A DNA stretch of 64,000 nt from Plasmopara viticola (GCA_001695595.3 MBPM02000168.1:1-64000); one strand, 5' to 3'. Shown: positions 34,745-47,733, counted from the stretch's first letter. Program-made: numbers and translations. Notes: a model not told the origin generated them from the letters alone.

Positions 34745-35887
34745 GAAGCCGATCATTGTGTGTACGTGAAGCGAGATGACCAGCACATGATTTTTGTGGC
34801 TCTTTACGTTGATGATTTGGTTCTCGCGAGCAGTGACGACAGGATGCTCAAGTCAACTAAGCAAACACTAAGCGAGCGTTTCAAAATGACTGACTTAGGT
34901 GATCTCAAGTATTTTCTGGGCATCGAAATTGAACAGGATCGTTCTGCTGGTATTGTGGCAATGCGTCAGACCAAGTTCGCCAAAGACATTTTGACGAAGT
35001 TTGGCATGGTAAACAGCAACCCGGTCAAGACACCCCAAGAGCCTGGCCTCAAGCTGACGAAGACAATGTGCGAGGGCGGCTGCCAGCACAGTACAACGAT
35101 GGCAAATGTTCCGTACCGAAATGCGGTTGGGTGCCTCATGTATCTCATGGTTGGGACGCGGCCGGACCTCGCCGCTGCAGTGGGAGTTCTTTCTCAATTT
35201 GCTGCTGATCCATGCCCTACGCATTGGCAAGCTCTCAAGCGCGTGTTTCGGTACATTCAAGGCACGACTACACATGGAATCAAGTTCGACAAATCAAGCA
35301 GGGACAAGCTGCAAGGTTTTTCTGACGCGGACTGGGCTGGCGATGCTAATACTCGATGAAGTACAAGTGGTTACGCGTTTACAATGAATTCAGGGTGCAT
35401 CAGCTGGAGAAGCAAGAAACAAAGGACGGTTGCGCTCTCGTCAACGGAGGCAGAGTACATGGCGCTGACAGAAGCTGTTCAAGAGGCGATTTGGCTTAAA
35501 GCATTCCTATGCGAGCTTGATGAAATGAAGAGCAACGAGCCTGTCAATATTTACGAAGACAATCAAGGCTCGATTGCGCTTGCCAAGAACCCCGAGTTCC
35601 ACAAGCGTACCAAGCACATCGACATTCGCTATCACTTTGTTCGGGAGAAGGTTGAAGATGGTCAAGTGGTCCTGCAATACTGTTCGACTAAAGACATGAA
35701 GGCGGACATGATGACCAAGCCAATCCCAGCTGTGCAGTTTGAGTTTCTTCGCAACATGCTTGGGATACAAGGTTCAAGGACTGCCGAGTCGAGTGGGAGT
35801 GTTGACAAGAATGCGCCTCGACAAGATACTGGTGTTGTCAAAGATGCCGTGAAAGAAACGCCTCGACCAGCGACTTCATACCGGTAA
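34745..35887 (+). pseudogene. A9 pol, part after B4 (left unit)
   Basis: Continues RT from CEADHCVYVKRDD through YVDDLVLASSD, and RNase H ([41 protein letters not shown]). CGA became TGA at 35357-35359, between DANTR and STSGY; otherwise open. The frame passes into the 3' LTR and stops at 35885-35887 after TPRPATSYR. The in-LTR part is 88 bp instead of 55, adding 11 in-frame codons. Confidence 0.9.
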
Positions 35888-35888
35888 G
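35800..35888 (+). repeat. A9 3' LTR, interrupted by A5 (left unit)
   Basis: First 89 bp of an A-type LTR (TGTTGACAAGAATGC...), preceded by GAGTGGGAG. A5 is inserted right after GTAAG (35884-35888), its presumed target duplication. The rest of this LTR would lie beyond A5, outside the window. Confidence 0.87.
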
Positions 35889-36190
35889 TGTTGTAAGAAG
35901 CACTTGTGCTGTAGATGGCAAAATGCAAAAGTGAATATATTTAAAAGGTCCTTAGTTCACAACTACATGCTACCTCTAAGCCAATGATTTATCTAAGCCA
36001 ATCAGAACGACTCACCATCCGGGCGCAATCATCTTCCCATCCGGGCGCAATCATCTTCCCATCCCGAAATCGATCTTTTGCCCATCTTGAACCCGCTCAT
36101 TCAGTCAGTCATCAATTGATTGCAGATACCCGTACTTACCGATATATAGCCGCTGGTCGAGGCGTTTCTGCGCCAGCATCTTCGACAACA
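35889..36190 (-). repeat. A5 3' LTR (left unit)
   Basis: 302 bp on the minus strand with TGTTG/CAACA ends; two 22-bp units at 36020-36063. The Pol stop lies 55 bp in (36138-36136). Confidence 0.9.
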
Positions 36191-37085
36191 CTCCCACTCG
36201 ACTCGACAGCCTTTTGTGCTTGAATGCCGAGCATGCTTCGTAGTTTGCAGAATTGCGTAGCCGGAATTGACTTCGTCATGATATCGGCCAGCATATCCTG
36301 AGTTGAACAGTACTCAAGCACCACTTGATTGGCTTCAACCTTCTCGCGCACGAAGTGGTATCGAATGTCGATGTGCTTAGTGCGCTTGTGAAACTCCGGG
36401 TTCTTGGCCAGCGCGATCGAGCCTTGATTGTCGTCATAGATCTTGATCGCCTCGTCGTTCCTTATTTCGCCGAGTTCGCACATAAAGGTCTTAAGCCACA
36501 CTGCTTCTTGTGTAGCCTCTGAAAGCGCCATGTATTCGGCTTCCGTCGATGAAAGTGCCACTGTCCGCTGTTTCTTGCTTCGCCAGCTAACACATCCGCC
36601 GTTTAGCTTGAACAAATATCCGCTTGTGCTTCTGCGAGGCTCAATGTCTCCAGCCCAATCTGCATCTGGATAGCCATTAGCTTGGCGGTGCCGTTGCGCG
36701 TAAATTCGAGTCCATATGTTGGTGTTGCTTGAAGATACCGCAATACGCGCTTGAGAGCTTGCCAGTGTGTTGGACAGGGATCAGACGCAAATTGGCTGAG
36801 GGCACCTATTGCTGCAGCGAGGTCCGGACGCGTCGCCACCATCAAGTACATGATAGCTCCGACAGCACTTCGGTAAGGCACATTCTTCATGGTTTCTTCA
36901 TGTTTGCAGCCGCCCTCGCACATGTTCTTCTTCAACTTAAGTCCAGGGTCTTGTGGCGTCCTCACAGGATTACTTTCTTGCATGCCAAACTTGATTAGTA
37001 TTGACTTCAGGAAATTCGTTTGCCGCATCGTCGCTTGGCCAGCCTTGTGGTCGACCTTGATCTCAACACCAAGAAAATACCTGAG
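36136..37085 (-). pseudogene. A5 pol 3' part (RT end and RNase H), left unit
   Basis: The minus strand encodes RT ([39 protein letters not shown]) and RNase H ([31 protein letters not shown]), ending TPRPAAIYR inside the LTR. An extra base near 36683 shifts the frame at the [10 protein letters not shown] motif. The B5-type LTR interrupts RT right after the codons for GEL, with target CTGAG (37081-37085). Confidence 0.88.
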
Positions 37086-37436
37086 TATTGAAGGTAACCG
37101 GTTTCCCTCCGTTTTATTCCGGTTTCCAAGGCTGTCCAATACGAGCGGCTGTCCAACGGTTCAAACATACAACGATGACGCCATGGATGGACACACGGAC
37201 AGGCGCACTCAGGATGATTGCGCCCGGATGGGAAGATGATTGCGCCCAGATGGTAAGCTCTTTTGATTGGCTTAGATAATTGAATGGCTTAGATGTAGCA
37301 AGGAGTTGTGAACTAAGGACCAAATTAATAAACTCACTTCCAAATATTCCTTCTTCTACTCAAGTGTCTTCGCTCCGGTTTTCCTCCGCGCAGACTCTTC
37401 GGTTTTTCTCCTTCGTCCTCTTCAGCTTATTCAACA
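37086..37436 (+). repeat. B5-type 5' LTR, copy in right end of left unit (type II)
   Basis: 351 bp, TATTGAAGGTAACCGG to TATTCAACA; identical in type to 47734-48084. Preceded by CTGAG. Confidence 0.92.
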
Positions 37437-37440
37437 GGTT

Positions 37441-38757
37441 ATGAGCCCAACGACCATGTCTTCTACGCACAACGTCTCGGCCAAGATCGCCATCGAGAAA
37501 TTCAACGGCGACAACTTTGCCACGTGGAACCGCTACATGCGTGGCGTGTTCCTGACCAAGTCGGTATGGCACGTAGTCAACCGGGAGGTGACTCCGACCT
37601 TCGCCGACGCACGTGCTGCGGACGAGTATGTCAAGAACAGCAACGTTGCTTTTGGTCTGATGCTCTTGCATATGGAGGCCGACTACCATCACGTGGTTGA
37701 TGACTGCGAGGAAGCGTGGGTCGCGTGGCAGCGTATCAAGACACTTTACGGTGGATCCCAGAAGGCTGGTCGCATCTATCTCAAACGACAGCTCTTCAGC
37801 ATGGAGATGTCGGAAGGCGGCAATGTGCTACAACATTGCAATGAGGTCCTCAACATCAGCGCCAAACTCAGCGGCATCGGCGCCAAGATGGAGGACGAAG
37901 ACGTGGCAATCTGCTTGCTGCGCAGTCTCCCCAAAAGCTACGAGAACGTGGTTTTAAACTTGGAGATGAGCACTGCGGAGCTGAAAACGCAAGACGTCGT
38001 CAAGGTGCTCCCGAACGAGCATATCAAGCGGCAGGGCGAGAAGACTCTGGCGATCAAGACTGAAGACACGGCACGTGCATTCAGCACTGATCGGGAGCCT
38101 CGCCAGTGCACGTACTGCGGAAAATTGGGGCACTCGGCTGAGCGGTGCTGGACCAAGCAGAAGGACGAGAATCGGGGCTCTAAGCGCGGCGGCAACAACC
38201 GTGGACGCGTGGCCAACAATGTCCAATGGCGCAACGACTACAACGACTATGACGATCGAGTTGCCTTTGCAGTCTCGCTGGAATGCGGCATGTCATCGAC
38301 TAGCAATGCACCGGGACTCTGGGCCATTGACAGTGGTGCCACGCATCACATATGCAACGACAAGACCAAGTTCGCCATGCTTCATGAAGATCACGAAGGC
38401 GAATTGTCTGTTGCCAACGGTAACAAGACTGAAATCAAGGGCGTAGGGACCATCATCGAACGGGTGGTACTTCCCAACGGCAACGAACGTGAAATCGAGA
38501 TAAAGGATGCGCTATACGTACCAAGCATGAGCAAGAATCTGCTATCGATTCCGCAAATCAACAAAAGTGGACAGTTCCAGGTTGTGTTTGACGGGTTCAA
38601 GATGCACGTTGCTCGCAAGAAGTCAAAACAAGTTGTTGCGACTGCGGATCTTATCAACGGACTCTACTGGCTTCGAACGCCACAGCGCTGTGCCAATGCA
38701 GTCGTGCAACGTAGCGGTGTGGACTTGCATGCTCGCATGGGTCATTCTTCGGTTGAT
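37441..38757 (+). pseudogene. Chimeric B5/B3 gag-protease at duplication junction
   Basis: Starts [21 protein letters not shown], identical in type to B5 up to [10 protein letters not shown]. Within 37738-37757 it switches to sequence identical to B3 ([25 protein letters not shown], knuckle [25 protein letters not shown]) and stays so until it is cut at 38757 in [13 protein letters not shown]. It is open throughout. The switch marks the crossover that created the tandem duplication. Confidence 0.9.
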
Positions 38758-39486
38758 GGGCTTCATTGAGACTTGTCGTCCCTTGCGCCGTCCATTGTCC
38801 GCTGACACAAATGCTTGCATCTGACCGTGCACGGCTCCATCGACGCCGCCATCGTGTTCCTTGCGCTTCATATCCTCGTGAAGCAGCCGAGACGTCACAA
38901 GCTCCCAAGACAGCGAGTCGGCTCTTGACTCCAATGCTGTAATGAGAAATGCGAACAACTCACTGAGACTTGCAAGAAGCGTGATCACCAAGTCGTCCTC
39001 GCTTACTGGAGCACCAACCGCGTCGAGTTGCTCCGCTAGAGTCTTCATCTTGTTGATATGCGCGAGCACATCCTCACCTTCTTCCATCTTGGCCGTGAAG
39101 AAACGACGACGAAGAAAGAGCTTATTGGCCAAACTCTTCTTCTCGAAATGTCCCTCGAGCCTTGACCATGCATCGTGCGCACCCCTTGACGACCGGACCA
39201 GTGGCAGTTGCGAGTCTTCCATCGCAAGACAGATTATCGCTAGCGCTTTCCGAGACTTCCTCTTGTAAGTCGACTGATCCATCGCATTCGTGCAGTGCTC
39301 CAGCTTGATCTCACCACTTGCGACTTCCCACAGGTCCCTCTCCTCCAGCACCATCTGCATCTTGAACTTCCAGGTGTGAAAGTTGGTGCCGTCGAACTTG
39401 TTGATTCGACTTGGCATAGACGCGTCCATGGTGGCGAAGGCAGAGTCAGAGAAGGGGGAGGCAGAGTCGGCGGGGCTTGGGCTCAT
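38758..39486 (-). pseudogene. A8 gag, 5' part (right unit)
   Basis: Minus-strand start at 39486 within a mutated primer-binding site (GATATGAGCCC). Reads MSPSPADSASPFSDSAF, then INKFDGTNFHTWKFKM and the complete helical Gag region to RLLHEDMKRKEH; it is cut before the zinc knuckle at 38758, fused to the B3-type gag in the opposite orientation. Open over 243 codons. It is absent from the left unit. Confidence 0.88.
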
Positions 39487-39490
39487 ATCG

Positions 39491-39802
39491 TGTTGGAAAG
39501 GTCGAAGTGAGCACTAGTTGGCAAAATGCAAAGTAAATATATTTAATGGTCCTTAGTTCGCAACTACATGCTACCTCTAAGCCAATGATTTAACTAAGCC
39601 AATCAGAATGACTCACCATCCGGGCGCAATCATCTTCCCATCACGAAACCGATCTTTTGCCCATCTTGAACCAGCTCCCTAAGTCAGTCATCAACTGATT
39701 GCAGATACCGGTACTTACCGGTATGAAGTCGCTGGTCGAGGCGTTTCTTTCACGGCATCTTCGACAACACCAGTATCTTGTCGAGGCGCATTCTTGTCAA
39801 CA
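39491..39802 (-). repeat. A8 5' LTR (right unit)
   Basis: 312 bp, same as 28821-29154 but with one 22-bp unit (39621-39642) instead of two. It is followed on the right by A9 pol, as in the left unit. Confidence 0.85.
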
Positions 39803-40768
39803 AAACGGACCAAGTTTGATGCTCGATCGGTGCGGTGCCGATTTCTTGGTTACTCGGATCACGAAAAAGCGTACCGCTTTGAAGAAATTGTGAGTGGTCG
39901 AGTACTTGTGAGCCGCGACGCACAGTTCATGGAGGATGTCTTCGACAGTGGGAGACGAAGTTATGCCAGCAATGAAGTGATTATTCAAGATGATGCAAGC
40001 GATTGTTCGGCAGGATCTAATGGGACTGACTGCGAGCAAGAAAAAGTTTCGGCTCCGGATGTGGAGGTCGAACCAGGAAGCAAGCGTATTCAGCGGTCGC
40101 GATCGCTAGAAAAGGTTGCAGACTCCCCAAGGCCCAAGCGCCAAAGCCGACCACAGATGTCACTGGACGAGATGTCAGCAGTGGCTCACGGGGATGGCGA
40201 TTTTGAAGCGGCCTTTGTTGTAGATTCAGTGGGAGAAGTGCCAACTACGTACAAGTCGGCAATGGAATCTAGCAACGCGGCCAAGTGGAAAGAGGCATGC
40301 GACTCGGAAATCGACTCCCTCCGCAAAAACAAGACATGGTCGTTGGTGCCGTTGCCTCAAGGACGAAAAGCTATTGACTGTCGATGGGTGTTTCGAGTCA
40401 AGGAGAATCAAGCAGGAGGGATCGAGCGATTCAAGGCTCGACTTGTCGCCAAAGGATTTTCGCAAAAGCACGGTATCGACTATGATGAAACATTTGCACC
40501 GGTGGCCAAGTTTACTTCAATACGGATTCTCCTCAGTTTGACAGCCAAGTACGGACTTAAAGTGCACCAGATGGATGTCAAGACAGCCTTCTTGAATGGT
40601 TCTCTCGATGAAGACATTTACATGGTTCAGCCACAAGGTTACGAGGACGAACGCCAGCCAGATCATGTTTGTCAGCTCAAGCGGTCGCTTTACGGATTGA
40701 AACAGTCACCTCGTATGTGGAATCAGACGATTGACAAGTTCATGATTATGCTGGGATTAAAGAAGTGC
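39803..40768 (+). pseudogene. A9 pol, part before B4 (right unit)
   Basis: Duplicate of 29155-30120, with the same integrase end, linker and RT N-terminal half and no internal stop. B4 target AGTGC at 40764-40768. Confidence 0.88.
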
Positions 40769-41060
40769 TGTTACAGGTACATGCTGACCAGTTGGTACAT
40801 TGTACCCATTAACCGGTTAGCATGAACCGGTCCAATACGACCACACGTTGATTAGACGAGTAGGCTGATTGGACGAATAAGGAATGTTTGTGATTAGATG
40901 CACTTAGTGATAGGATGCACTGCTGCGTTTCTACGCAGCAACCAAACTAACTCCAATAAATCAATCACTTCTGAATTTCCATTCAAACCCCCAAGTGCCT
41001 TCTCCGCTTCGGTTTCCTCGCCTCCGCCTTCTACTTAGTGCTCAAAGTCACCTTCCATCA
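40769..41060 (+). repeat. B4 5' LTR (right unit)
   Basis: 292-bp type III LTR; differs from 30121-30412 at the CCAAACTAACTCC position. Confidence 0.93.
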
Positions 41061-41064
41061 GGTT

Positions 41065-44000
41065 ATGAGCCCAAGCACGATGTCCTCTGTCCAAGATACC
41101 AAGATTTCCATCGACAAGTTCAACGGCGACAACTACGCCTCGTGGAGCCGCTACATGCGTGGCGTGTTCCTGACCAAGTCCGTGTGGAGTGTGGTGAACC
41201 GCGAGACAACGCCAAGCTTCACGGATCCCCGGGCGAAGGACGAGTATGTTAAGTCAAGTAACATCGCGTTCGGCTTGATGTTGCTCCACATGGACGCCGA
41301 CTACCACCATGCGCTTGACAACTGCGAAGAAGCCTGGGTCGCGTGGACGCGCTTGCGTACGCTGTACGGTGGGTCGCAAAAGGCTGGACGGATCTACCTG
41401 AAACGTCAGCTTTTCAGCATGGAAATGGCGGAAGGCGGCAATGTTCTTCATCATTGTAACGAAGTTCTCAACATCAGCGCGAAACTCAGCAGTATTGGCG
41501 CCAAGATGGAGGACGAAGACGTCGCGATCTGCCTGCTTCGTAGTCTCCCCAAGAGCTACGAGAATGTGGTGCTCAATTTGGAAATGAGCACCGCAGAGCT
41601 GAAGACGCAGGACGTGGTAAAAGTGCTCACAAACGAGCATATCAAGCGACAACGCGAGAAGACTGCGTCTGTCGAGGTCGAAGAAGCAGCGAAGGCTTTC
41701 AGCGCCGAACGCGAAGTGCGTCGCTGCACGTACTGCGGGAAATTGGGGCACGTCATCGACAAGTGCTGGACCAAGCAGAAGGAAGAAAACCGAGGGGGAG
41801 TACGACGCGGCCGAGGTGGTCGCGGTGCCAACAACATCGAGTGGAGAGACTGGCGTGACGAAGACGATTTTGACGCGGTCGCATTTGCGGTCTCTATGGA
41901 GTGCGGCGTGTCGTCGGGCAAGAAGTTTCAAGGAACGTGGGCCATCGACAGTGGCGCCATGCACCACATTTGCAACGACAAGGCCAAGTTTGTCGAAATC
42001 AAGGAGTGCGGCGACGGAGAATTGACCGTGGCAAACGGGCATACCGCCAAGATTTCGGGTGTGGGGACTGTGGTGGAACAAGTCTCTTTGCCCAACGGCA
42101 ATACGTGCAACATCAGGATCGAAGACGCGCTTTACGTTCCAAGCATGAACAAGAATCTGCTGTCGGTGCCCCAAATCAACAGCAGCGGACAGTTCATGGT
42201 GATCTTCGACGGTGCTGAAATGCACATTGCGCGGAAGAAATCGCGACAAGTCGTTGCCGCCGCAGACCTCGTCGACGGCCTGTATTGGCTTCGTGTGCCA
42301 CGCGCAAGCGCCAACTCCGTGTCCAATGTTTCGATCAAGGAGTCGACCTCCACGCGCGGATGGGCCACGCTCCAAACGACGTGCTTCGCAAGATGGTGTC
42401 AGGCGGCATGGTGACAGGTGCCAAGATGCCTCCGACGTCGAAGAACTCGAGCAAGTGCAGTGGGTGCCAGCAGGGCAAGATGGTACAAAAACCATTCCCG
42501 AGCAACCCAAACAAGCCCAGGTACAAGCCGTTCGAGTGTCTGCATTTCGACAACTGCGGGCCAATGGAGCAGAATCGCTTGGAGGCAGCAGGCATTTGCT
42601 ACTCGTTACCGACGAGGCCTCCGGCTGCATGACCGGCTTCTGTATTCGCGCCCGCTCGGAGAGTGAACGCTGTCTTCGAAGCTTTATTACGAAAGTGGAG
42701 CGCCAGTTCAACGCCAAAGTCAAGTACGTGCGTCACGATGGGGCCAAGGAATTCAAAACAAGATCGCTTGTGGACTTCTACGAAGAGCATGGCATTGAAG
42801 TGCAGCCAACCGTTCAGTACGCACACCAGACCAACGGTACTGCTGAGCGTGCGAACAGGACCATTGTGACGATCGGCCGCAGCATGCTCCACCACGCCGG
42901 CGTGGACAAGCGTTTTTGGGTTGAAGCGGCGATGACGGCGATCTACATCAAGAATCGACTGCCGTCCCCCAAGATTCCCGGAAAAACGCCGTACGAGATT
43001 ATATACAAGTCCAAGCCCAACGTGAAGCACATGCGAGTCTTCGGGTGCAAGGCCTTCGTTTTGACGCCGAAGGAAAAGCGACAAAAGTGGGACCCAAAAG
43101 CTCGTGAAGGCATTTTCATGGGCTACGAGAAACGGTCCAAGGCGTATCGCGTTTATGACATCGAGGCGGGAAAGGTCGTGATCTCTCGCGATGTCACATT
43201 CGACGAAACATACTTTAACACGAGCTCGGTCGACGAAGACTCCAAAATCGAAGAAGCCATCGAGTACCTCGCGCTCTCTGACTCTGAAGAAGTACATGTT
43301 TTCAAGCAGGCGGGGAAGCGAAAAGCGAACTCCGAGCCGGACAAGCATCAACGTTCAAGTGGCCCGCGCCGCCGAATTGGACTTGAGGAAGCAAGCGCAC
43401 CTGTCAATGACTCGGACGATCAAGGTCAAGATGCCTCGGCCCAAGAAGCGAAAACGGAAGATGAAGGTGACAGCGACTCCACTTCGCCTATGTTTTGGCG
43501 AGCAAGTGCAAACGCAGTGGAAGCAAGCGACAGCGCTGAACCGAAGACCTTCCAAGATGCCGTGAGCGGACCCGATCAAGTTCACTGGCGCAAGGCCATT
43601 CGCGCGGAACTCAAGTCAATGCGTCTTCGTGGGGTGTTTCGTGCTGCCAAGTTACCCAACCATCAACGCGCAGTCGGGACCAAGTGGGTCTTTAAGATCA
43701 AGCGCAAAGCGGATGGATCCATCGAGAAGTACAAGGCTCGACTCGTCGCGAAAGGCTTCGTACAGAAGTATGGCATTGATTACACGGAGACGTTCTCTCC
43801 TGTCGTGAAGTACGTGACACTTCGCATGATAATCGCCATTACCAAGCTCCTCGGTTGGCCCCTGGATCAACTTGACGTCGTCACTGCCTTCTTATACGCT
43901 TTGATGAAGGAAAAAGTGTTTTGCTGCGTGCCCGAGGGTGTTGAGCTGGACAATGGATTTGACTGCGTGGAGCTTCTGAAGGCGATCTATGGTCTCAAGC

Positions 44001-45088
44001 AAGCTTCGCGAGTATGGAACGAGACTTTTGATGAGTACGTTCGCTCACTTGGATTTCACGCCTCAAGCTACGATCCGTGCCTATACATCAAGGTCGTCAA
44101 AGGCGAATGCATTCTCCTGTTGGTGTACGTCGATGACGTTCTGATCACCGGAAGCTCCAAGATACTGATTGATGAAGTCAAGCGCCAGCTTAAAAGTCGA
44201 TTCGAGATGACCGACAGTGGTAAGTGTTCTTTCATTCTTGGCATCGAAGTTATCGACAACAAAGACGGGAGCGTGACGTTAAGCCAAGCGCGCTACACCC
44301 ATGACATTTTGGAGCGTTTCGGCATGCAGAATTGCAAACCTGTTGCCAGTCCCGTTGATCTCAGCATGCGACTTGTTCCAAGTGATACCCCGACCAAGCT
44401 GGACGCTCCGTTTCGTGAAGCTGTCGGTGTACTCATGCACTTGATGACTTCAACTCGACCGGATATTTCCTTTGCAGTCGGATATGTGTCGCGCTTCATG
44501 GAAAACCCGCAAGTGGAACACTGGACGGCCGTCAAGAGGATTTTTCGCTATCTACAAGGTACCAAGTCGCACGGAATTTGCTTCTCTCCAAACAAGGGCG
44601 TGGACTTTCGCGGCTACTCCGATGCTGACTGGGCCGGCGACTACAGTGACCGCAAGTCGACTTCCGGTTACCTGTTTCAAGTCCTTGGCGGACCAGTGTC
44701 GTGGGGGTCCAAAAAGCAGTCTAGTGTGTCGCTATCCACGAGCGAAGCCGAATACATCGCGCTAAGTTTGGCGATTCAAGAGGGAAAGTGGGTTCACAAG
44801 CTACTGTGTGAGATTTCGGCGGCTTCGGGCGAAGACACTCCAGACTTGAAGATCTTCGAGGACAACCAGTCGTGCATTACGATGACTAAGAACCCAGTCA
44901 ATCATGGCCGCGCTAAGCACATCGACATCAAGTACCATCACATCCGCGATGAAGTGAAGCGTGGAGAAGTTCTCGTCGAGTACTGCGAAACTGCGACCAT
45001 GCTAGCGGACATCATGACAAAAGGACTCGGCGGACCTCGTCACAAGGACTTGACGATGGCTCTCGGCATCTACGCGTGTTCGCATTGA
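41065..45088 (+). pseudogene. B4 gag-pol (right unit), two frameshifts
   Basis: Same product as the left copy. Here the Gag region is intact through the knuckle and protease up to the shared one-base loss near 42338. A second, private one-base loss near 42573 (GGAGCAGAATCGC) lies just before the LGGSRHLL codons of integrase. After that the frame is open to TGA at 45086-45088. A reading frame that seems to begin further upstream at 42212 is an out-of-frame lead-in. Confidence 0.9.
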
Positions 45089-45095
45089 GAGGGCG

Positions 45096-45387
45096 TGTTA
45101 CCGGTACATGCTGACCAGTTGGTACATTGTACCCATTAACCGGTTAGCATGAACCGGTCCAATACGACCACACGTTGATTAGACGAGTAGGCTGATTGGA
45201 CGAATAAGGAATGTTTGTGATTAGATGCACTTAGTGATAGGATGCACTGCTGCGTTTCTACGCAGCAACCAAACTAACTCCAATAAATCAATCACTTCTG
45301 AATTTCCATTCAAACCCCCAAGTGCCTTCTCCGCTTCGGTTTCCTCGCCTCCGCCTTCTACTTAGTGCTCAAAGTCACCTTCCATCA
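45096..45387 (+). repeat. B4 3' LTR (right unit)
   Basis: 292 bp, type III, after GAGAGGGCG. Confidence 0.93.
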
Positions 45388-45392
45388 AGTGC

Positions 45393-46535
45393 GAAGCCGA
45401 TCATTGTGTGTACGTGAAGCGAGATGACCAGCACATGATTTTTGTGGCTCTTTACGTTGATGATTTGGTTCTCGCGAGCAGTGACGACAGGATGCTCAAG
45501 TCAACTAAGCAAGCACTAAGCGAGCGTTTCAAAATGACTGACTTAGGTGATCTCAAGTATTTTCTGGGCATCGAAATTGAACAGGATCGTTCTGCTGGTA
45601 TTGTGGCAATGCGTCAGACCAAGTTCGCCAAAGACATTTTGACGAAGTTTGGCATGGTAAACAGCAACCCGGTCAAGAAACCCCAAGAGCCTGGCCTCAA
45701 GCTGACGAAGACAATGTGCGAGGGCGGCTGCCAGCACAGTACAACGATGGCAAATGTTCCGTACCGAAATGCGGTTGGGTGCCTCATGTATCTCATGGTC
45801 GGGACGCGGCCGGACCTCGCCGCTGCAGTGGGAGTTCTTTCTCAATTTGCTGCTGATCCATGCCCTACGCATTGGCAAGCTCTCAAGCGCGTGTTTCGGT
45901 ACATTCAAGGCACGACTACACATGGAATCAAGTTCGACAAATCAAGCAGGGACAAGCTGCAAGGTTTTTCTGACGCGGACTGGGCTGGCGATGCTAATAC
46001 TCGATGAAGTACAAGTGGTTACGCGTTTACAATGAATTCAGGGTGCATCAGCTGGAGAAGCAAGAAACAAAGGACGGTTGCGCTCTCGTCAACGGAGGCA
46101 GAGTACATGGCGCTGACAGAAGCTGTTCAAGAGGCGATTTGGCTTAAAGCATTCCTATGCGAGCTTGATGAAATGAAGAGCAACGAGCCTGTCAATATTT
46201 ACGAAGACAATCAAGGCTCGATTGCGCTTGCCAAGAACCCCGAGTTCCACAAGCGTACCAAGCACATCGACATTCGCTATCACTTTGTTCGGGAGAAGGT
46301 TGAAGATGGTCAAGTGGTCCTGCAATACTGTTCGACTAAAGACATGAAGGCGGACATGATGACCAAGCCAATCCCAGCTGTGCAGTTTGAGTTTCTTCGC
46401 AACATGCTTGGGATACAAGGTTCAAGGACTGCCGAGTCGAGTGGGAGTGTTGACAAGAATGCGCCTCGACAAGATACTGGTGTTGTCAAAGATGCCGTGA
46501 AAGAAACGCCTCGACCAGCGACTTCATACCGGTAA
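45393..46535 (+). pseudogene. A9 pol, part after B4 (right unit)
   Basis: Duplicate of 34745-35887, with the same TGA between DANTR and STSGY (46005-46007) and the same 88-bp run into the LTR (46448-46536). One difference: KTPQEPG reads KKPQEPG here. Confidence 0.88.
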
Positions 46536-46536
46536 G
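46448..46536 (+). repeat. A9 3' LTR, interrupted by A5 (right unit)
   Basis: Duplicate of 35800-35888. Confidence 0.86.
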
Positions 46537-46838
46537 TGTTGTAAGAAGCACTTGTGCTGTAGATGGCAAAATGCAAAAGTGAATATATTTAAAAGGTCCT
46601 TAGTTCACAACTACATGCTACCTCTAAGCCAATGATTTATCTAAGCCAATCAGAACGACTCACCATCCGGGCGCAATCATCTTCCCATCCGGGCGCAATC
46701 ATCTTCCCATCCCGAAATCGATCTTTTGCCCATCTTGAACCCGCTCATTCAGTCAGTCATCAATTGATTGCAGATACCCGTACTTACCGATATATAGCCG
46801 CTGGTCGAGGCGTTTCTGCGCCAGCATCTTCGACAACA
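46537..46838 (-). repeat. A5 3' LTR (right unit)
   Basis: Duplicate of 35889-36190, 302 bp. Confidence 0.9.
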
Positions 46839-47733
46839 CTCCCACTCGACTCGACAGCCTTTTGTGCTTGAATGCCGAGCATGCTTCGTAGTTTGCAGAA
46901 TTGCGTAGCCGGAATTGACTTCGTCATGATATCGGCCAGCATATCCTGAGTTGAACAGTACTCAAGCACCACTTGATTGGCTTCAACCTTCTCGCGCACG
47001 AAGTGGTATCGAATGTCGATGTGCTTAGTGCGCTTGTGAAACTCCGGGTTCTTGGCCAGCGCGATCGAGCCTTGATTGTCGTCATAGATCTTGATCGCCT
47101 CGTCGTTCCTTATTTCGCCGAGTTCGCACATAAAGGTCTTAAGCCACACTGCTTCTTGTGTAGCCTCTGAAAGCGCCATGTATTCGGCTTCCGTCGATGA
47201 AAGTGCCACTGTCCGCTGTTTCTTGCTTCGCCAGCTAACACATCCGCCGTTTAGCTTGAACAAATATCCGCTTGTGCTTCTGCGAGGCTCAATGTCTCCA
47301 GCCCAATCTGCATCTGGATAGCCATTAGCTTGGCGGTGCCGTTGCGCGTAAATTCGAGTCCATATGTTGGTGTTGCTTGAAGATACCGCAATACGCGCTT
47401 GAGAGCTTGCCAGTGTGTTGGACAGGGATCAGACGCAAATTGGCTGAGGGCACCTATTGCTGCAGCGAGGTCCGGACGCGTCGCCACCATCAAGTACATG
47501 ATAGCTCCGACAGCACTTCGGTAAGGCACATTCTTCATGGTTTCTTCATGTTTGCAGCCGCCCTCGCACATGTTCTTCTTCAACTTAAGTCCAGGGTCTT
47601 GTGGCGTCCTCACAGGATTACTTTCTTGCATGCCAAACTTGATTAGTATTGACTTCAGGAAATTCGTTTGCCGCATCGTCGCTTGGCCAGCCTTGTGGTC
47701 GACCTTGATCTCAACACCAAGAAAATACCTGAG
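46784..47733 (-). pseudogene. A5 pol 3' part (right unit)
   Basis: Duplicate of 36136-37085. This copy is the true left flank of the B5/X/B6 compound: its CTGAG (47729-47733) pairs with 56798-56802, and reading A5 across the compound restores the codons for TDLGELRYFLG. Confidence 0.9.

Larger units (their letters stand above)
27757..37737 (+). repeat. Tandem duplication, left unit
   Basis: 9981 bp, repeated as 37738-48385 (10648 bp). Both units begin at a 20-bp stretch, AAGACACTTTACGGTGGATC, lying in a gag gene. From about 28850 to 37737 the two copies are nearly identical by eye; the difference in length comes from the A8 region (solo LTR here, LTR plus partial gag in the right unit). Confidence 0.88.
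40769..45387 (+). mobile_element. B4 copy (right unit)
   Basis: Duplicate of 30121-34739 with LTRs at 40769-41060 and 45096-45387 and target AGTGC (45388-45392). The LTRs of this copy differ at one site that I noticed. Confidence 0.94.

Noticed and set aside
41254..42723. Long antisense ORF (489 codons) opposite B4 gag
   Set aside because: It mirrors the codon pattern of the B4 gag/protease on the plus strand, appears as a shadow in both duplicate copies, and has no recognisable domain.
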